The position numbers and the translations under genes were made by a program. A DNA stretch of 64,000 bases from positions 806,001-870,000 of the forward strand of contig NZ_CANMPQ010000001.1 of NCBI RefSeq assembly GCF_947499695.1. Direction: 5' to 3'. The DNA is from an uncultured Allomuricauda sp. Its GTDB lineage: Bacteria > Bacteroidota > Bacteroidia > Flavobacteriales > Flavobacteriaceae. Of the stretch, positions 39,348 through 47,811 are shown piece by piece. A model generated the notes under the pieces. That model had not been told where the DNA came from. It saw only the letters and a program-made list of their open reading frames with translations, and ran no database searches. Each line of letters starts with the position of its first letter. Position 1 is the first letter of the stretch.

Positions 39348-41024
39348 TTAAATCATGTCGGTAACACAACCTAGCGAGGCTGAGGATACCGTTTTGGCGT
39401 ATTTGTACAAACTACCTTTTCTTACCTTAAGAGGAGGTTGTTCCCAATTTTCCTTTCTTCTGCTCAATTCTTCTGCGGAAACTGCTACACTGATGCTATT
39501 TTTCTCCGCATCAATGGTTATCACATCTCCATCTTCAACTAGTCCGATAGCACCTCCCTCCTGAGCTTCAGGTGCAATATGTCCCACCACAAAACCGTGG
39601 GTTCCACCTGAGAATCGACCATCTGTTATCAAGGCTACATCTTTACCCAAGCCAGCTCCCATAATCGCAGCTGTAGGTTTGAGCATTTCTGGCATTCCAG
39701 GCCCTCCTTTAGGTCCTTCATATCGAATTACCACAACATCACCTTTCTTAACCAGGCCATTTTTGATGCCGTCATTTGCAGCAAACTCCCCTTCAAAAAC
39801 TTTGGCAGGTCCTGAGAAATGCAGACCTTCTTTTCCTGTTATTTTGGCCACTGCGCCATCGCTGGCCAAATTCCCGTATAGAATTCTTAAGTGCCCTGTT
39901 TCTTTAATTGGATTGTCTAAATCCATAACCACTTTTTGCCCTTCAGACAAATCAGCAACCTCTTCCAGGTTTTCTGCAATGGTTTTTCCCGTTACAGTAA
40001 GGCAATCACCATGAAGCATTCCATGTTTCAGCATGAATTTCATGACGGCAGGCACCCCTCCTACGTTGTGAAGATCTTCCATCAAGTATTTACCACTGGG
40101 CTTAAGGTCAGCCAAAAACGGAGTTGTATCACTTATACGTTGAAAATCTTCTAGTCCAAAATCGATTTCTGCCGCTTTGGCAATGGCTAAGAAATGAAGT
40201 ACTGCATTTGTGGACCCACCTAATATGGTTATTAAGCGGACTGCATTCTCCAAGGACTTTTTGGTTATGATGTCACTTGGTTTAATATCATTCTCGAGTA
40301 GATGTTTTAATGCCTTGCCCGAGTCAACACAATCTTTCTTTTTATGACCACCCACTGCTGGGTTTGAAGAACTATATGGCAATGACATACCTAGTGCTTC
40401 AATTGCTGATGCCATTGTGTTTGCCGTATACATTCCGCCACACGCTCCAGCACCAGGGCATGCATTCTGAATTACGCTTTTATATTCATCCTCATTCATG
40501 GTTCCAGCGACCTTTTCGCCCCAAGCTTCAAACGCAGAAACTACATCCAGCTTTTTATCGTTCAAACATCCAGGTGAAATTGTACCTCCGTATACCAAAA
40601 CGGAAGGCCTATCCAAGCGGATCATGGCCATTAGTGCACCCGGCATGTTCTTGTCACAACCAACCACAGTTACCAAGCCATCATAATTCATGGCCTGAAC
40701 AACTGTTTCCATGGAATCTGCAATAATATCTCTAGATGGAAGTGAATAACGCATTCCGTATGTTCCCATTGAAATTCCATCACTAACGCCGATTGTATTG
40801 AAGATAAGTCCTACCAAATCACCTTCAAAAGTTCCTTCCTTTACATAGGTTGACAACTCATTCAGATGCATGTTACATGGGTTCCCTTCATACCCTGTGC
40901 TCCCAATCCCCACCAATGGCTTTTTAAGGTCTTCCTCGGTCAATCCAATCGCATATAACATTGCTTGAGCGGCAGGCTGCGTTGGGTCTTGGGTTACATT
41001 TTTACTATACTTATTCAATTCCAT
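39348..41024 (-). CDS. ilvD: Dihydroxy-acid dehydratase
   Basis: A 558-residue Fe-S dehydratase that converts dihydroxyacids to the ketoacid precursors of valine, leucine and isoleucine. Cluster-binding cysteines are in [19 protein letters not shown] and [20 protein letters not shown]-terminal [20 protein letters not shown] is conserved. First structural gene of the operon ilvD-ilvB-methyltransferase-ilvN-ilvC-ilvA. A 306-nt leader separates it from the leader-peptide start codon and contains the attenuator described separately. Confidence 0.96.
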   Translation of the reverse strand: MELNKYSKNVTQDPTQPAAQAMLYAIGLTEEDLKKPLVGIGSTGYEGNPCNMHLNELSTYVKEGTFEGDLVGLIFNTIGVSDGISMGTYGMRYSLPSRDIIADSMETVVQAMNYDGLVTVVGCDKNMPGALMAMIRLDRPSVLVYGGTISPGCLNDKKLDVVSAFEAWGEKVAGTMNEDEYKSVIQNACPGAGACGGMYTANTMASAIEALGMSLPYSSSNPAVGGHKKKDCVDSGKALKHLLENDIKPSDIITKKSLENAVRLITILGGSTNAVLHFLAIAKAAEIDFGLEDFQRISDTTPFLADLKPSGKYLMEDLHNVGGVPAVMKFMLKHGMLHGDCLTVTGKTIAENLEEVADLSEGQKVVMDLDNPIKETGHLRILYGNLASDGAVAKITGKEGLHFSGPAKVFEGEFAANDGIKNGLVKKGDVVVIRYEGPKGGPGMPEMLKPTAAIMGAGLGKDVALITDGRFSGGTHGFVVGHIAPEAQEGGAIGLVEDGDVITIDAEKNSISVAVSAEELSRRKENWEQPPLKVRKGSLYKYAKTVSSASLGCVTDMI

Positions 41025-41216
41025 TAATAATATTCTTTCTAATCCAGAATTCCGTTGAATTTACTCTACTATCCAAAGATAGATGTTTCAAATACCCAAT
41101 AATTTTAACAGTTTAAGTGGTTCTAAATCCATCTGCATCAATAAATACGTATTTAACTGAATTTCAATATTTTATCTTATTTTAAAATCCCATATTCATT
41201 TAGTTTCAATACGCAT

Positions 41217-41250
41217 AAAAAAAGCCTGTATCTCATTCGATACAGGCTTT
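41217..41250 (-). terminator. Attenuator terminator of the ilv operon
   Basis: On the minus strand AAAGCCTGTATC, loop GAATGA, GATACAGGCTTT form a perfect 12-bp stem followed by further Ts. It lies upstream of the operon's first gene, between the leader peptide and ilvD, so it can only act as a premature, conditional terminator for ilvD and the genes after it. Confidence 0.88.
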
Positions 41251-41266
41251 TCTCAATCAATGGCAA

Positions 41267-41275
41267 GTCTGTATC
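41267..41275 (-). promoter_or_regulatory. Antiterminator arm of the ilv attenuator
   Basis: Minus-strand GATACAGAC can pair with the left arm of the terminator (GCCTGTATC): seven consecutive pairs, one mismatch, one more pair. It overlaps the leader-peptide stop codon, so a ribosome finishing the leader would cover it and let the terminator form, whereas a ribosome stalled earlier at Val/Ile codons would leave it free. Confidence 0.72.
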
Positions 41276-41330
41276 ATTCCCTAAGGGGAACAATAATGAC
41301 GACGTTATTGATTGTATTATTTTGTTTCAT
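41274..41330 (-). CDS. ilv operon leader peptide
   Basis: An 18-codon frame on the minus strand, ATG at 41330-41328 and TGA at 41276-41274, encoding MKQNNTINNVVIIVPLRE. Seven of the 18 residues are branched-chain (Ile, Val, Val, Ile, Ile, Val, Leu), with an uninterrupted Val-Val-Ile-Ile-Val run at residues 10-14. The last codons also form a small hairpin (TTCCC-CTTA-GGGAA). Followed immediately by antiterminator and terminator arms and then the ilv operon. This is the layout of a classical ribosome-mediated attenuation leader sensing charged tRNA-Ile and tRNA-Val. Translation is not proven; no clear Shine-Dalgarno is seen, as is usual in Bacteroidetes. Confidence 0.78.
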   Translation of the reverse strand: MKQNNTINNVVIIVPLRE

Positions 41331-41375
41331 ACTTCAATAGTACAAAAAAATATTGTTTTCGATATCTTTAAAGCT

Positions 41376-42104
41376 ATGGAAAAAAGTGTTACCGATGCTA
41401 TTCAGTATCGACGGTCCGTCCGCATATTCAAAGACGATATCAAGTTGGATTCAGACAAAGTAAAGAAATGTGTTGAAAATGCGGTTTTGGCACCAACCAG
41501 CAGCAATCTTCAACTTTGGGAGTTTTATCATGTAACCCAACCCCATACTTTGGACAAATTAAGCGTTGCATGCCTAGGTCAGAAGGCGGCAAAAACAGCA
41601 CAACAAATTATTGTAGTTGTGGTTCGAAAAGATTTATGGAGGAGTCGAATAAAAGCCAATCTTAGCTTTTTAAAATCCAGTTTTGGCAAAAAACCTAGAG
41701 AAGAATATAGTAAACCTGAAAAATTCGCTTTGAATTATTATGAGAAAATTATGCCAACGGTTTATTTTGATTTTCTTGGATTGTTGGGATGGATAAAATA
41801 TTTTATGTTTCAGATTGTTGGTATGTTTAAACCAACATATAGACAGGTAAGACAATCTGACATGCGGATTGTCGCCCATAAAAGTGCAGGTCTTGCCGCA
41901 CAGAATTTTATGGTCAGCATGGCGGCCATCGAATATGACACCTGCCCGATGGAAGGGCATGATTCTTTGCGCATAAAAAAAATTCTTGGATTACCCTCTA
42001 GCAGTGAAGTAAATATGGTCATTGGTTGTGGGGTACGAGAGGAACATGGGGTTTATGTCCCACGATTTCGTATTCCTTTTGACCAAGTTTATAAGAGATT
42101 ATAA
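41376..42104 (+). CDS. Nitroreductase family protein
   Basis: A 242-residue flavoprotein of the NfsA/FRase-like fold. The start is set at the ATG 41376 (MEKSVTDAIQYRRSVRIFKDD), since an in-frame extension upstream would run into the ilv leader. The FMN-binding arginine block RRSVRIF, the NAVLAPTSSNLQLWEFYHV segment and a C-terminal MVIGCGVREEHG are typical. An insert of about 70 residues in the middle is rich in aromatic and basic residues. It reduces an unknown substrate with NAD(P)H. Its end overlaps the convergent pxpC gene by 6 bp. Confidence 0.88.
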   Translation: MEKSVTDAIQYRRSVRIFKDDIKLDSDKVKKCVENAVLAPTSSNLQLWEFYHVTQPHTLDKLSVACLGQKAAKTAQQIIVVVVRKDLWRSRIKANLSFLKSSFGKKPREEYSKPEKFALNYYEKIMPTVYFDFLGLLGWIKYFMFQIVGMFKPTYRQVRQSDMRIVAHKSAGLAAQNFMVSMAAIEYDTCPMEGHDSLRIKKILGLPSSSEVNMVIGCGVREEHGVYVPRFRIPFDQVYKRL

Positions 42105-42938
42105 AAGCTTAAAGGTCAGTGTGTCTCCAAATTTTTTCTGAGCCAATACGCTTATGGCCTCTTCCGTAAGTTGTAGAATTCTAGGATACCCACCCGTTGT
42201 TTGACCGTCTTTCATTAGGACTATTAATCTACCTGCGGGGGTAAACTGGACGGTACCTGGTATTGTTCCAGAGGTCAACATGGTAGTATCATGACCCGTA
42301 ATGAGTTCTTCTATTTGATATGCCATTCTATTATTGGCTTTGGATACTGTAAACTGCCTGGAAAAGAGTGACTCTAGTTGCTTATCTGAAAGCATATCAT
42401 ATTCCGGGCCTTTATCTACTTCTAAATAATCAAGCTCGTAGTGATTTTTGATTTTTACTTCGGAAATCGAAGGTGCAAATGATTGTATCTCATTAAATGA
42501 AATTTCATCACCATCTTTCAAGCATTTTTTATGAGTAACAGGGTAGTATTGTGATCTGCTCCCTAGAATTTCTTCAGATTTAAAGCCTCCTTTTACCGCC
42601 AAATAGTTTCGAAAACCATTTTCCAACTTGCCGTAGGATAATATGTCACCCTGATTAACCCTGATTACCTGATTATTATCTATTGGCTTATTGTTCAATG
42701 TTGCTGAAAGTTCAGCACCTGAAAGACATATGTATGTTGTTGCCTCAAACTGCAAAGTAGGTCCAGTCATCGTTATTTCCAATACCGCATCCTTGGGATC
42801 ATTCCCCAACATTTTATTTGCTCTTTTTACTGAAACGGAATCCAGTGCGCCAGAAACGGGTACACCTATATGCCGATTGCCAAATCGTCCTAAATCTTGA
42901 ATGGTAAGGAAAAAACCTGATTTTAAGACCTTAAGCAT
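42099..42938 (-). CDS. pxpC: 5-oxoprolinase subunit C
   Basis: A 279-residue protein of the biotin-dependent carboxyltransferase/KipA family. Blocks are TIQDLGRFGNRHIGVPVSGALDSVS near the N-terminus, VLEITMTGPTLQF, and C-terminal TSGTIPGTVQFTPAGRLIVLMKDGQTTGGYPRI. With PxpA and PxpB it forms the ATP-dependent prokaryotic 5-oxoprolinase, converting pyroglutamate to glutamate. The start at 42938 (MLKVLKSGFFLTIQDLG) overlaps the pxpB stop by 8 bp; a longer start at 42956 is possible. Confidence 0.93.
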   Translation of the reverse strand: MLKVLKSGFFLTIQDLGRFGNRHIGVPVSGALDSVSVKRANKMLGNDPKDAVLEITMTGPTLQFEATTYICLSGAELSATLNNKPIDNNQVIRVNQGDILSYGKLENGFRNYLAVKGGFKSEEILGSRSQYYPVTHKKCLKDGDEISFNEIQSFAPSISEVKIKNHYELDYLEVDKGPEYDMLSDKQLESLFSRQFTVSKANNRMAYQIEELITGHDTTMLTSGTIPGTVQFTPAGRLIVLMKDGQTTGGYPRILQLTEEAISVLAQKKFGDTLTFKLL

Positions 42939-43665
42939 GCAATGGGGTTTTTTCAAGTTTATATATTCCCACCTCTGTTTCTATTTTATGCAAATCGTAT
43001 TCCGCCTTTGATATTTGATAAAACTGAATCTTATCCCCAACATTCACGAAACAAGGGTTCTCGATTCTCGCATCAAAAATTGGAATAGGACAACTACCGA
43101 TAATATTCCAGCCTCCAGGAGAATCTTGCGGGTAAATTCCAGTTTGCTTTCCTGCTAGTCCGACAGAACCTTTATTCACCAACAATCTGGGTTCTTTACG
43201 TCGTGGTATTTCTAGTTCAGCAGGAAGTCCTCCCAAATACATAAAACCGGGTAAAAAACCTATGCCGTATACAGTATATTGGTTTCCCGTATGTAAGTCT
43301 ATTAGCTCCTTCGCAGAAACACCTAAGGTTTTTGAAGTCTCCTGCAAGTCGATGGCAAAATCCGAATCATAACATACAGGTATTCTCCATAGAAAGCGTT
43401 TACTTTTATTGTCTGAGCTAGTTTTTTTGGAGTAACAATCTTTAATTAGGGGCACCATCTCTACAAAGTCAATATCTTCTGTGTTGTTGACCATGGTGAG
43501 GGAATTATATGCAGCAGACATCTCCCAATTTGGAAGGTTCAAGTTTTTAAAACTATTTGAGAAATCAAGAATATCCTCTAAAATGGATTCGTCCACTTTT
43601 TTTGGCCATTCAATAAGAACGGCCCTTTTTCCGAAGGGTTTGATGTTTATGGAATAGTTCTTCAC
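42931..43665 (-). CDS. pxpB: 5-oxoprolinase subunit B
   Basis: A 244-residue KipI-type subunit. It has HTGNQYTVYGIGFLPGFMYLGGLP, PRRKEPRLLVNKGSVGLAGKQTGIYPQDSPGGWNIIG and the C-terminal NVGDKIQFYQIS. The start codon is GTG, overlapping the pxpA stop by 4 bp (GTGA). The C-terminal subunit gene pxpC overlaps its own end, so the three subunits are translationally coupled. Confidence 0.94.
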   Translation of the reverse strand: MKNYSINIKPFGKRAVLIEWPKKVDESILEDILDFSNSFKNLNLPNWEMSAAYNSLTMVNNTEDIDFVEMVPLIKDCYSKKTSSDNKSKRFLWRIPVCYDSDFAIDLQETSKTLGVSAKELIDLHTGNQYTVYGIGFLPGFMYLGGLPAELEIPRRKEPRLLVNKGSVGLAGKQTGIYPQDSPGGWNIIGSCPIPIFDARIENPCFVNVGDKIQFYQISKAEYDLHKIETEVGIYKLEKTPLHA

Positions 43666-44402
43666 TTCAGCTGCACTCCACTATTGGGTAATTCTCGGGA
43701 AAGATACATCAATATTTGTAATGCAGAAGGCGTATCTCCATGAATACATAATGTATCCGCCTTTATTTCAATTTCTTCTTTAGAAACTGTCCTTACCTTC
43801 CCTTTTTGGATAATAAAAAGAATGTGCTCCAAAACCTTTTGGGGCTCCTCAATCAATGCATTACTCAATTTTCGGGAAACCAAACTTAAATCTGTGTTAT
43901 AGTTTCGGTCAGCAAACGCTTCATAAATGATTCTGAAGCCATTTTCAATAGCTAATTCCGCAATCACTGAACCATACGGAACATATACGAATGTATTTCC
44001 CAGATACGGTTTGATGGCCTCCAAATAAAGCAGGGCCAAGGATTTATTCTTTGCCGTTTCATTATACAAAGCTCCGTGTGCCTTTATATGATGAAGTTGA
44101 GCATTTTCTTTTTCAAGCACCCTGTTAAAGGTTCTTAACTGGTCGATAATACTAATTTTCAAATCATCATCTGATATTGAAAGTACTTGTCTTCCAAAAT
44201 TTGTTTTATCTGGATATGAAGGGTGTGCTCCAATTTTTAAATGATGTTTTTTGGCTAGTCCAATCACATATTCCATCGACGCAATGTCTCCAGCATGCCC
44301 TCCGCATGCAATATTGCAAGAGCTTATGAACGGAAGTAGGTCATCTTCGTTTCCAACCCCTTCCCCAACATCGCAATTGATATCAATAGACCACTTCTTC
44401 AT
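43662..44402 (-). CDS. pxpA: 5-oxoprolinase subunit A
   Basis: A 246-residue LamB/YcsF family protein with a TIM-barrel-like fold. The conserved DINCDVGEG (7-15), ISSCNIACGGHAGD and IGAHPSYPDKTNFGR motifs carry the probable metal and substrate residues, and IKAHGALYN is present. It acts with PxpB and PxpC to hydrolyse 5-oxoproline. It abuts the NRAMP-fold transporter gene without any intergenic base. Confidence 0.95.
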   Translation of the reverse strand: MKKWSIDINCDVGEGVGNEDDLLPFISSCNIACGGHAGDIASMEYVIGLAKKHHLKIGAHPSYPDKTNFGRQVLSISDDDLKISIIDQLRTFNRVLEKENAQLHHIKAHGALYNETAKNKSLALLYLEAIKPYLGNTFVYVPYGSVIAELAIENGFRIIYEAFADRNYNTDLSLVSRKLSNALIEEPQKVLEHILFIIQKGKVRTVSKEEIEIKADTLCIHGDTPSALQILMYLSRELPNSGVQLK

Positions 44403-45599
44403 TTAAAACAATCCAATTACCTTTAAAATACTCTTTACTCCAAGAAAAATCGAAAACCCTACGATCAAAAATCCAAAAACATTCTGGGTTAAACTGTTTG
44501 TATGGGTGCCCATCACGGATTTTTTGTTCACTACCCAAAGTAATAATATGGCCATTATTGGAAGTAATACGCCATTGGCGACTTGGGCAAATTGAATGAT
44601 CTGTATGGGTTTGATATTAAAGGAAAGGAATGCTACTCCTGAAAACAGTACAATGGCCCATGTCAGTTTAAACTTTTTGTTTTGCATCCCATTATCCCAC
44701 CCAAAACAACTGCTAGTTACAAATGCCGCTGCCAAAGGTGCTGTTATTGCCGAAGTGATTCCTGCCGCCAGCAATCCGATACCTAGAAAGTAACGCGACA
44801 TTTTCCCAAATAGAGGTTCTAGTCCAATTGCCATATCAAGAACATTATCCACATTTTGAATTGGCGCAGCAGCTGCAGTAATCAATATGGCTATTGATAC
44901 AAAACCACCCAGTGCTATTGAAATAATGGTATCTCGTTTTACATCTCTTAAGTCATTTGTAGATTTCCATTTTTCTTTGGTCAATGATGCATGCAAAAAC
45001 AGGTTATAAGGCACAACCGTTGTTCCTACCAAAGCTATAACGGTAAGTAAGCTGTCCTCTGGCAATTTTGGAATAAACATCCCATTGAGTACTTCGGAAA
45101 TAGATGGTTTTGTAATGATCGCGCATAACACAAAACAAATCCCCATTACTGCAACAAGTCCAACAAATATTTTTTCCAAAGTTTTATAATTGCTCCACCA
45201 CAATAAAAGGAATGCCAAGATTCCTACAATTAAAGGATAGAAGGTCTCAAATGTTCCTTGACCGAAAAGTCCTTGCAATCCTAAGGTAGCCCCACCAATA
45301 TTACCGCCCTCATAGGCCGCATTTCCTATTAGAATAGCAGCAAGTACAATTCCTAATACTGTATTTCGTAACCACGGTACGTTGAGCTCAGCTTTTAATA
45401 CATCAACAAGGCCTGTTTGGGAAACTACTCCTATTCTTCCGGCCATTTCTTGAAGTACAATTGTTGCCACAATGGACAGAACTACCGCCCAAATTAGGGC
45501 ATAACCGAAATTGACACCGGCTAATGTGCATATGGTGATGGTTCCTGGGCCAACAAACGCAGCTGCAACTAATACTCCAGGGCCGATTTTTTTGAACAT
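44403..45599 (-). CDS. NRAMP-fold transporter lacking the metal-binding motifs
   Basis: A 398-residue membrane protein with about 11 helices and overall NRAMP (MntH-like) similarity: LQEMAGRIGVVS, NAAYEGGNIGGA, YNLFLHASL. The metal site is altered. Canonical helix-1 DPGN reads GPGT at 17-20, and the helix-6 MPH reads VPY at 196-198, so the metal-ligating Asp, Asn and Met are all replaced. It is the first gene of an operon with pxpA-pxpB-pxpC, with a fused gene arrangement (stop and start adjacent). This suggests import of 5-oxoproline or a related compound rather than manganese. Bacillus subtilis has a comparable NRAMP-family gene (ycsG) in its ycsF-kipI-kipA cluster. Confidence 0.87.
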   Translation of the reverse strand: MFKKIGPGVLVAAAFVGPGTITICTLAGVNFGYALIWAVVLSIVATIVLQEMAGRIGVVSQTGLVDVLKAELNVPWLRNTVLGIVLAAILIGNAAYEGGNIGGATLGLQGLFGQGTFETFYPLIVGILAFLLLWWSNYKTLEKIFVGLVAVMGICFVLCAIITKPSISEVLNGMFIPKLPEDSLLTVIALVGTTVVPYNLFLHASLTKEKWKSTNDLRDVKRDTIISIALGGFVSIAILITAAAAPIQNVDNVLDMAIGLEPLFGKMSRYFLGIGLLAAGITSAITAPLAAAFVTSSCFGWDNGMQNKKFKLTWAIVLFSGVAFLSFNIKPIQIIQFAQVANGVLLPIMAILLLWVVNKKSVMGTHTNSLTQNVFGFLIVGFSIFLGVKSILKVIGLF

Positions 45600-45651
45600 A
45601 TCTCTTATTTTTCTTACGCTGAAATTAAAATGTTTTGTCAGAAAATGTGCG

Positions 45652-45683
45652 TTTCATCTAAAAAAATGTATTTCATCTAAAAA
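45652..45683 (-). repeat. Tandem 13-bp direct repeat upstream of the pxp operon
   Basis: TTTCATCTAAAAA occurs at 45652-45664 and 45671-45683 (plus-strand reading), 19 bp apart start to start. It lies 53-84 bp upstream of the transporter start codon, a plausible place for an activator or repressor pair. Confidence 0.6.
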
Positions 45684-45778
45684 TGGGGTGCAGTACGTCG
45701 AAGATTTATACGATTAGAAGAATGTCAAAGTTATAATAATCCCAAATCATATTATTGACCAAAACTTGACCTATACTC

Positions 45779-46222
45779 ATGACTTGTAAAGATTGTGAAA
45801 AAAGTATCGGGCGTGAGCAATACAACGCATCCATGGACTCTTTGGGCGTTGAACTTTGCGAACGACACACCCGACTTATTAAAAAGATTATCCTTGACAA
45901 CAATACACCGCTAGAAGCGATTCAACTCTTCTATGCATTAAAAGAAGCGGGAGCACACCCTATGTTAGAATGGTGGGATGGTAAAAAATCAGTGGATGTT
46001 GCAATTTCAAGGGTAAAACTTAACATTGAAATTGATAAAGATTACAACATGATAACCCATGAGCAAGCAATTAACGACCTAGAGGAAGCGATGCATTCCT
46101 TTAAGAATGGCTTTACCACCATACGAATACCTCATTTAGCAGTAAAATATTATTTGGAAGATACTGTGCAAAATATACTTGGCATTATCACAGGTTTAAA
46201 AGCCAACACCAAGGTTATTTAA
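45779..46222 (+). CDS. Small protein with N-terminal Cys/His ribbon and possible nuclease-like fold
   Basis: A 147-residue protein not recognised as any named family. The N-terminus MTCKDCEKSIG...LCERH has a CxxC and a later C..H (C3, C6, C27, H30) suggesting a small zinc ribbon. The remainder contains PMLEWWDGKKSVDVAISRVKLNIEID, a D...ExD arrangement that resembles the core of DUF559/PD-(D/E)XK-like proteins, followed by a helix and the strand TTIRIPH. The nuclease idea is inference only. Divergent from the pxp operon and overlapping the cupin gene tail-to-tail by 4 bp. Confidence 0.7.
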   Translation: MTCKDCEKSIGREQYNASMDSLGVELCERHTRLIKKIILDNNTPLEAIQLFYALKEAGAHPMLEWWDGKKSVDVAISRVKLNIEIDKDYNMITHEQAINDLEEAMHSFKNGFTTIRIPHLAVKYYLEDTVQNILGIITGLKANTKVI

Positions 46223-46629
46223 TCGGAACAGAGAAGTTTTCCTATGTCACTGGATTCCTTGTATTCCAAAACATTTATAGCGATTGTTCTATCACCAATG
46301 TTCTCAAGATCATTGGTGTAGTTCTTTCCTTCAAATTCCCAATATTCTGTTTCCCCAGGTTCCAATTTTACCATGCTAATTTTACCATTACCATGGCGGG
46401 TAAGCGCCAAGCCTCCGGTAACACATACCCAATTATAATTTGCATTGTGTTTTCTAAAGGGTATCCGTTCTCCGGGCTCAAGGCGTATGTCCCATAGTTT
46501 CACGGTTTCGTTTTCGAAAACTAGTCGTTCTCCCAATGAATCCTTAATTTCTTGATGAAGAAGCTCATCTATCATTTTTGGCTCCCATGGGTCAAAATTA
46601 CCCGCTGGGTTCAGTTCCACACATTGCAT
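46219..46629 (-). CDS. Cupin-like protein
   Basis: A 136-residue protein with a single predicted cupin beta-barrel: ETVKLWDIRLEPGERIPFRKHNANYNWVCVTGG resembles cupin motif 1 with one histidine (H70 region), and GETEYWEFEG...ENIGDRTIAINVLEY motif 2. Most of the classical metal-ligating histidines are not evident, so binding of metal is doubtful. Function unknown. A TAnnTTTG element lies just upstream. Confidence 0.7.
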   Translation of the reverse strand: MQCVELNPAGNFDPWEPKMIDELLHQEIKDSLGERLVFENETVKLWDIRLEPGERIPFRKHNANYNWVCVTGGLALTRHGNGKISMVKLEPGETEYWEFEGKNYTNDLENIGDRTIAINVLEYKESSDIGKLLCSD

Positions 46630-46929
46630 AGCTCAATTCTCTAAAAAACGGCCGCAAAAGTACAACCCAAGCAGTCTTATGCACGTTTTAATGTAGGATT
46701 TAACTTTATTTTTTGATTATTTAAAGTTTTTGCTAGATTTTTTTAAAATATTGATTACTAATCCCTTAAAACATAATCTCTTTGAAATTTATCTCTAGCT
46801 GTATACATTTTTTAATTCATTTTTATAAGTAGTGTTTTGGTAACTCATCCAATAAATTGTTAGTCTGTCCATAATAATACTCATCTTCCACAGCACTCCG
46901 TACTTTAGTTGTTACCAGTAAAACATACT
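46630..46929. other. Divergent intergenic region, cupin gene / BKACE gene
   Basis: 300 bp, very AT-rich in the middle. Apart from the -7-like element for the cupin gene (46655-46662) I see no hairpin, repeat or open frame of note. Confidence 0.5.
46655..46662 (-). promoter_or_regulatory. Candidate -7 promoter element for the cupin gene
   Basis: Minus-strand TACTTTTG matches TAnnTTTG, 26 bp before the start codon. No TTG at the ideal upstream spacing. Confidence 0.4.
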
Positions 46930-47799
46930 ATGTCTGAAAACTTAATAATCAATTTCACGCCTACCGGAATGATTCCGACCAAGGAAATGACCCCTCATGT
47001 TCCAATTAGTGTGTCAGAAATAGTTGAAAACGTGCTGGAGGCAGATGAAATTGGAATAACCATGGTGCATCTTCATGCACGCGAAGAAGTAAGCGGAATT
47101 CCCACCTATAAAAAGGAAATCTATGGGCAAATCATAGAAGGTATACGAAAATATGCCCCTCAGCTCGTCATATGTGTATCGTTGAGCGGCCGAAATTTTT
47201 CTGAACTTGAGCTACGGGCAGACCCTCTTTTTTTGGAAGGCAATCTAAAGCCCGATATGGGTAGTCTTACGTTAAGCTCGTTGAATTTTAATTCAACGGC
47301 GAGCATCAATTCTCCTAAAATGATTCAAGACTTGGCGGGTATTATGATGAAAAATGGCATAGTCCCCGAGTTGGAAGTCTTTGATATCGGCATGATCAAT
47401 TATGCAAAGTATTTAGAAAAAAAGGGATTGTTAAAGCCGCCGTTTTATTTCAACCTTCTTTTGGGAAATATTGCCTGTGCCCAGGCCAATTTGCTCAACG
47501 CCGGGGTTATGCTAAATGATCTTCCAGAAAATTCGTTGTGGAGTTTGGCAGGGATTGGAAATGAACAATTGAAAATGAACTCTATTGCGATTGCAATTGG
47601 TGGAGGCGTACGTGTTGGTATTGAGGATAATATTTGGTATGACCAAAAGCGCACTAAATTGGCTTCCAACTCAGATTTAGTCAAAAGGGTTCATACAATA
47701 GCCAATGCAAACGAGAGAGCTATTATGTCTCCTATGGAATTTAGAAGTAAAATGAAACTTCGAAACAATGAGAAAGAATATGGAAGGTCTGAAAAATAA
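46930..47799 (+). CDS. Beta-keto acid cleavage enzyme (BKACE, DUF849)
   Basis: A 289-residue zinc TIM-barrel enzyme counted from the ATG at 46930. The family condenses a beta-keto acid with acetyl-CoA and cleaves it to acetoacetate and a CoA ester (founding member: 3-keto-5-aminohexanoate cleavage enzyme). Zinc ligands H47 and H49 (HLHAR) and E232, with the neighbouring R228 and D233 (GGGVRVGIEDN), are present, as is the CVSLSGR strand. The active site therefore looks intact. The usual lysine-fermentation neighbours are absent, so the substrate is not 3-keto-5-aminohexanoate on present evidence. A GNAT gene follows 12 bp later. Confidence 0.87.
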   Translation: MSENLIINFTPTGMIPTKEMTPHVPISVSEIVENVLEADEIGITMVHLHAREEVSGIPTYKKEIYGQIIEGIRKYAPQLVICVSLSGRNFSELELRADPLFLEGNLKPDMGSLTLSSLNFNSTASINSPKMIQDLAGIMMKNGIVPELEVFDIGMINYAKYLEKKGLLKPPFYFNLLLGNIACAQANLLNAGVMLNDLPENSLWSLAGIGNEQLKMNSIAIAIGGGVRVGIEDNIWYDQKRTKLASNSDLVKRVHTIANANERAIMSPMEFRSKMKLRNNEKEYGRSEK

Positions 47800-47811
47800 C
47801 TAACACTCTAG

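Larger units (their letters stand above)
41025..41375. other. Divergent regulatory region between ilvD and the nitroreductase gene
   Basis: 351 bp holding the ilv leader peptide, its antiterminator arm and terminator, plus about 190 nt of AT-rich leader between the terminator and ilvD (41025-41213), in which no further structure was recognised. The promoters of both directions must lie at about 41331-41375 or inside the nitroreductase gene. Confidence 0.7.

Noticed and set aside
44403-45599. A standard manganese importer (mntH)
   Set aside because: The DPGN and MPH metal-binding motifs are not present, and the operon context is 5-oxoproline hydrolysis.
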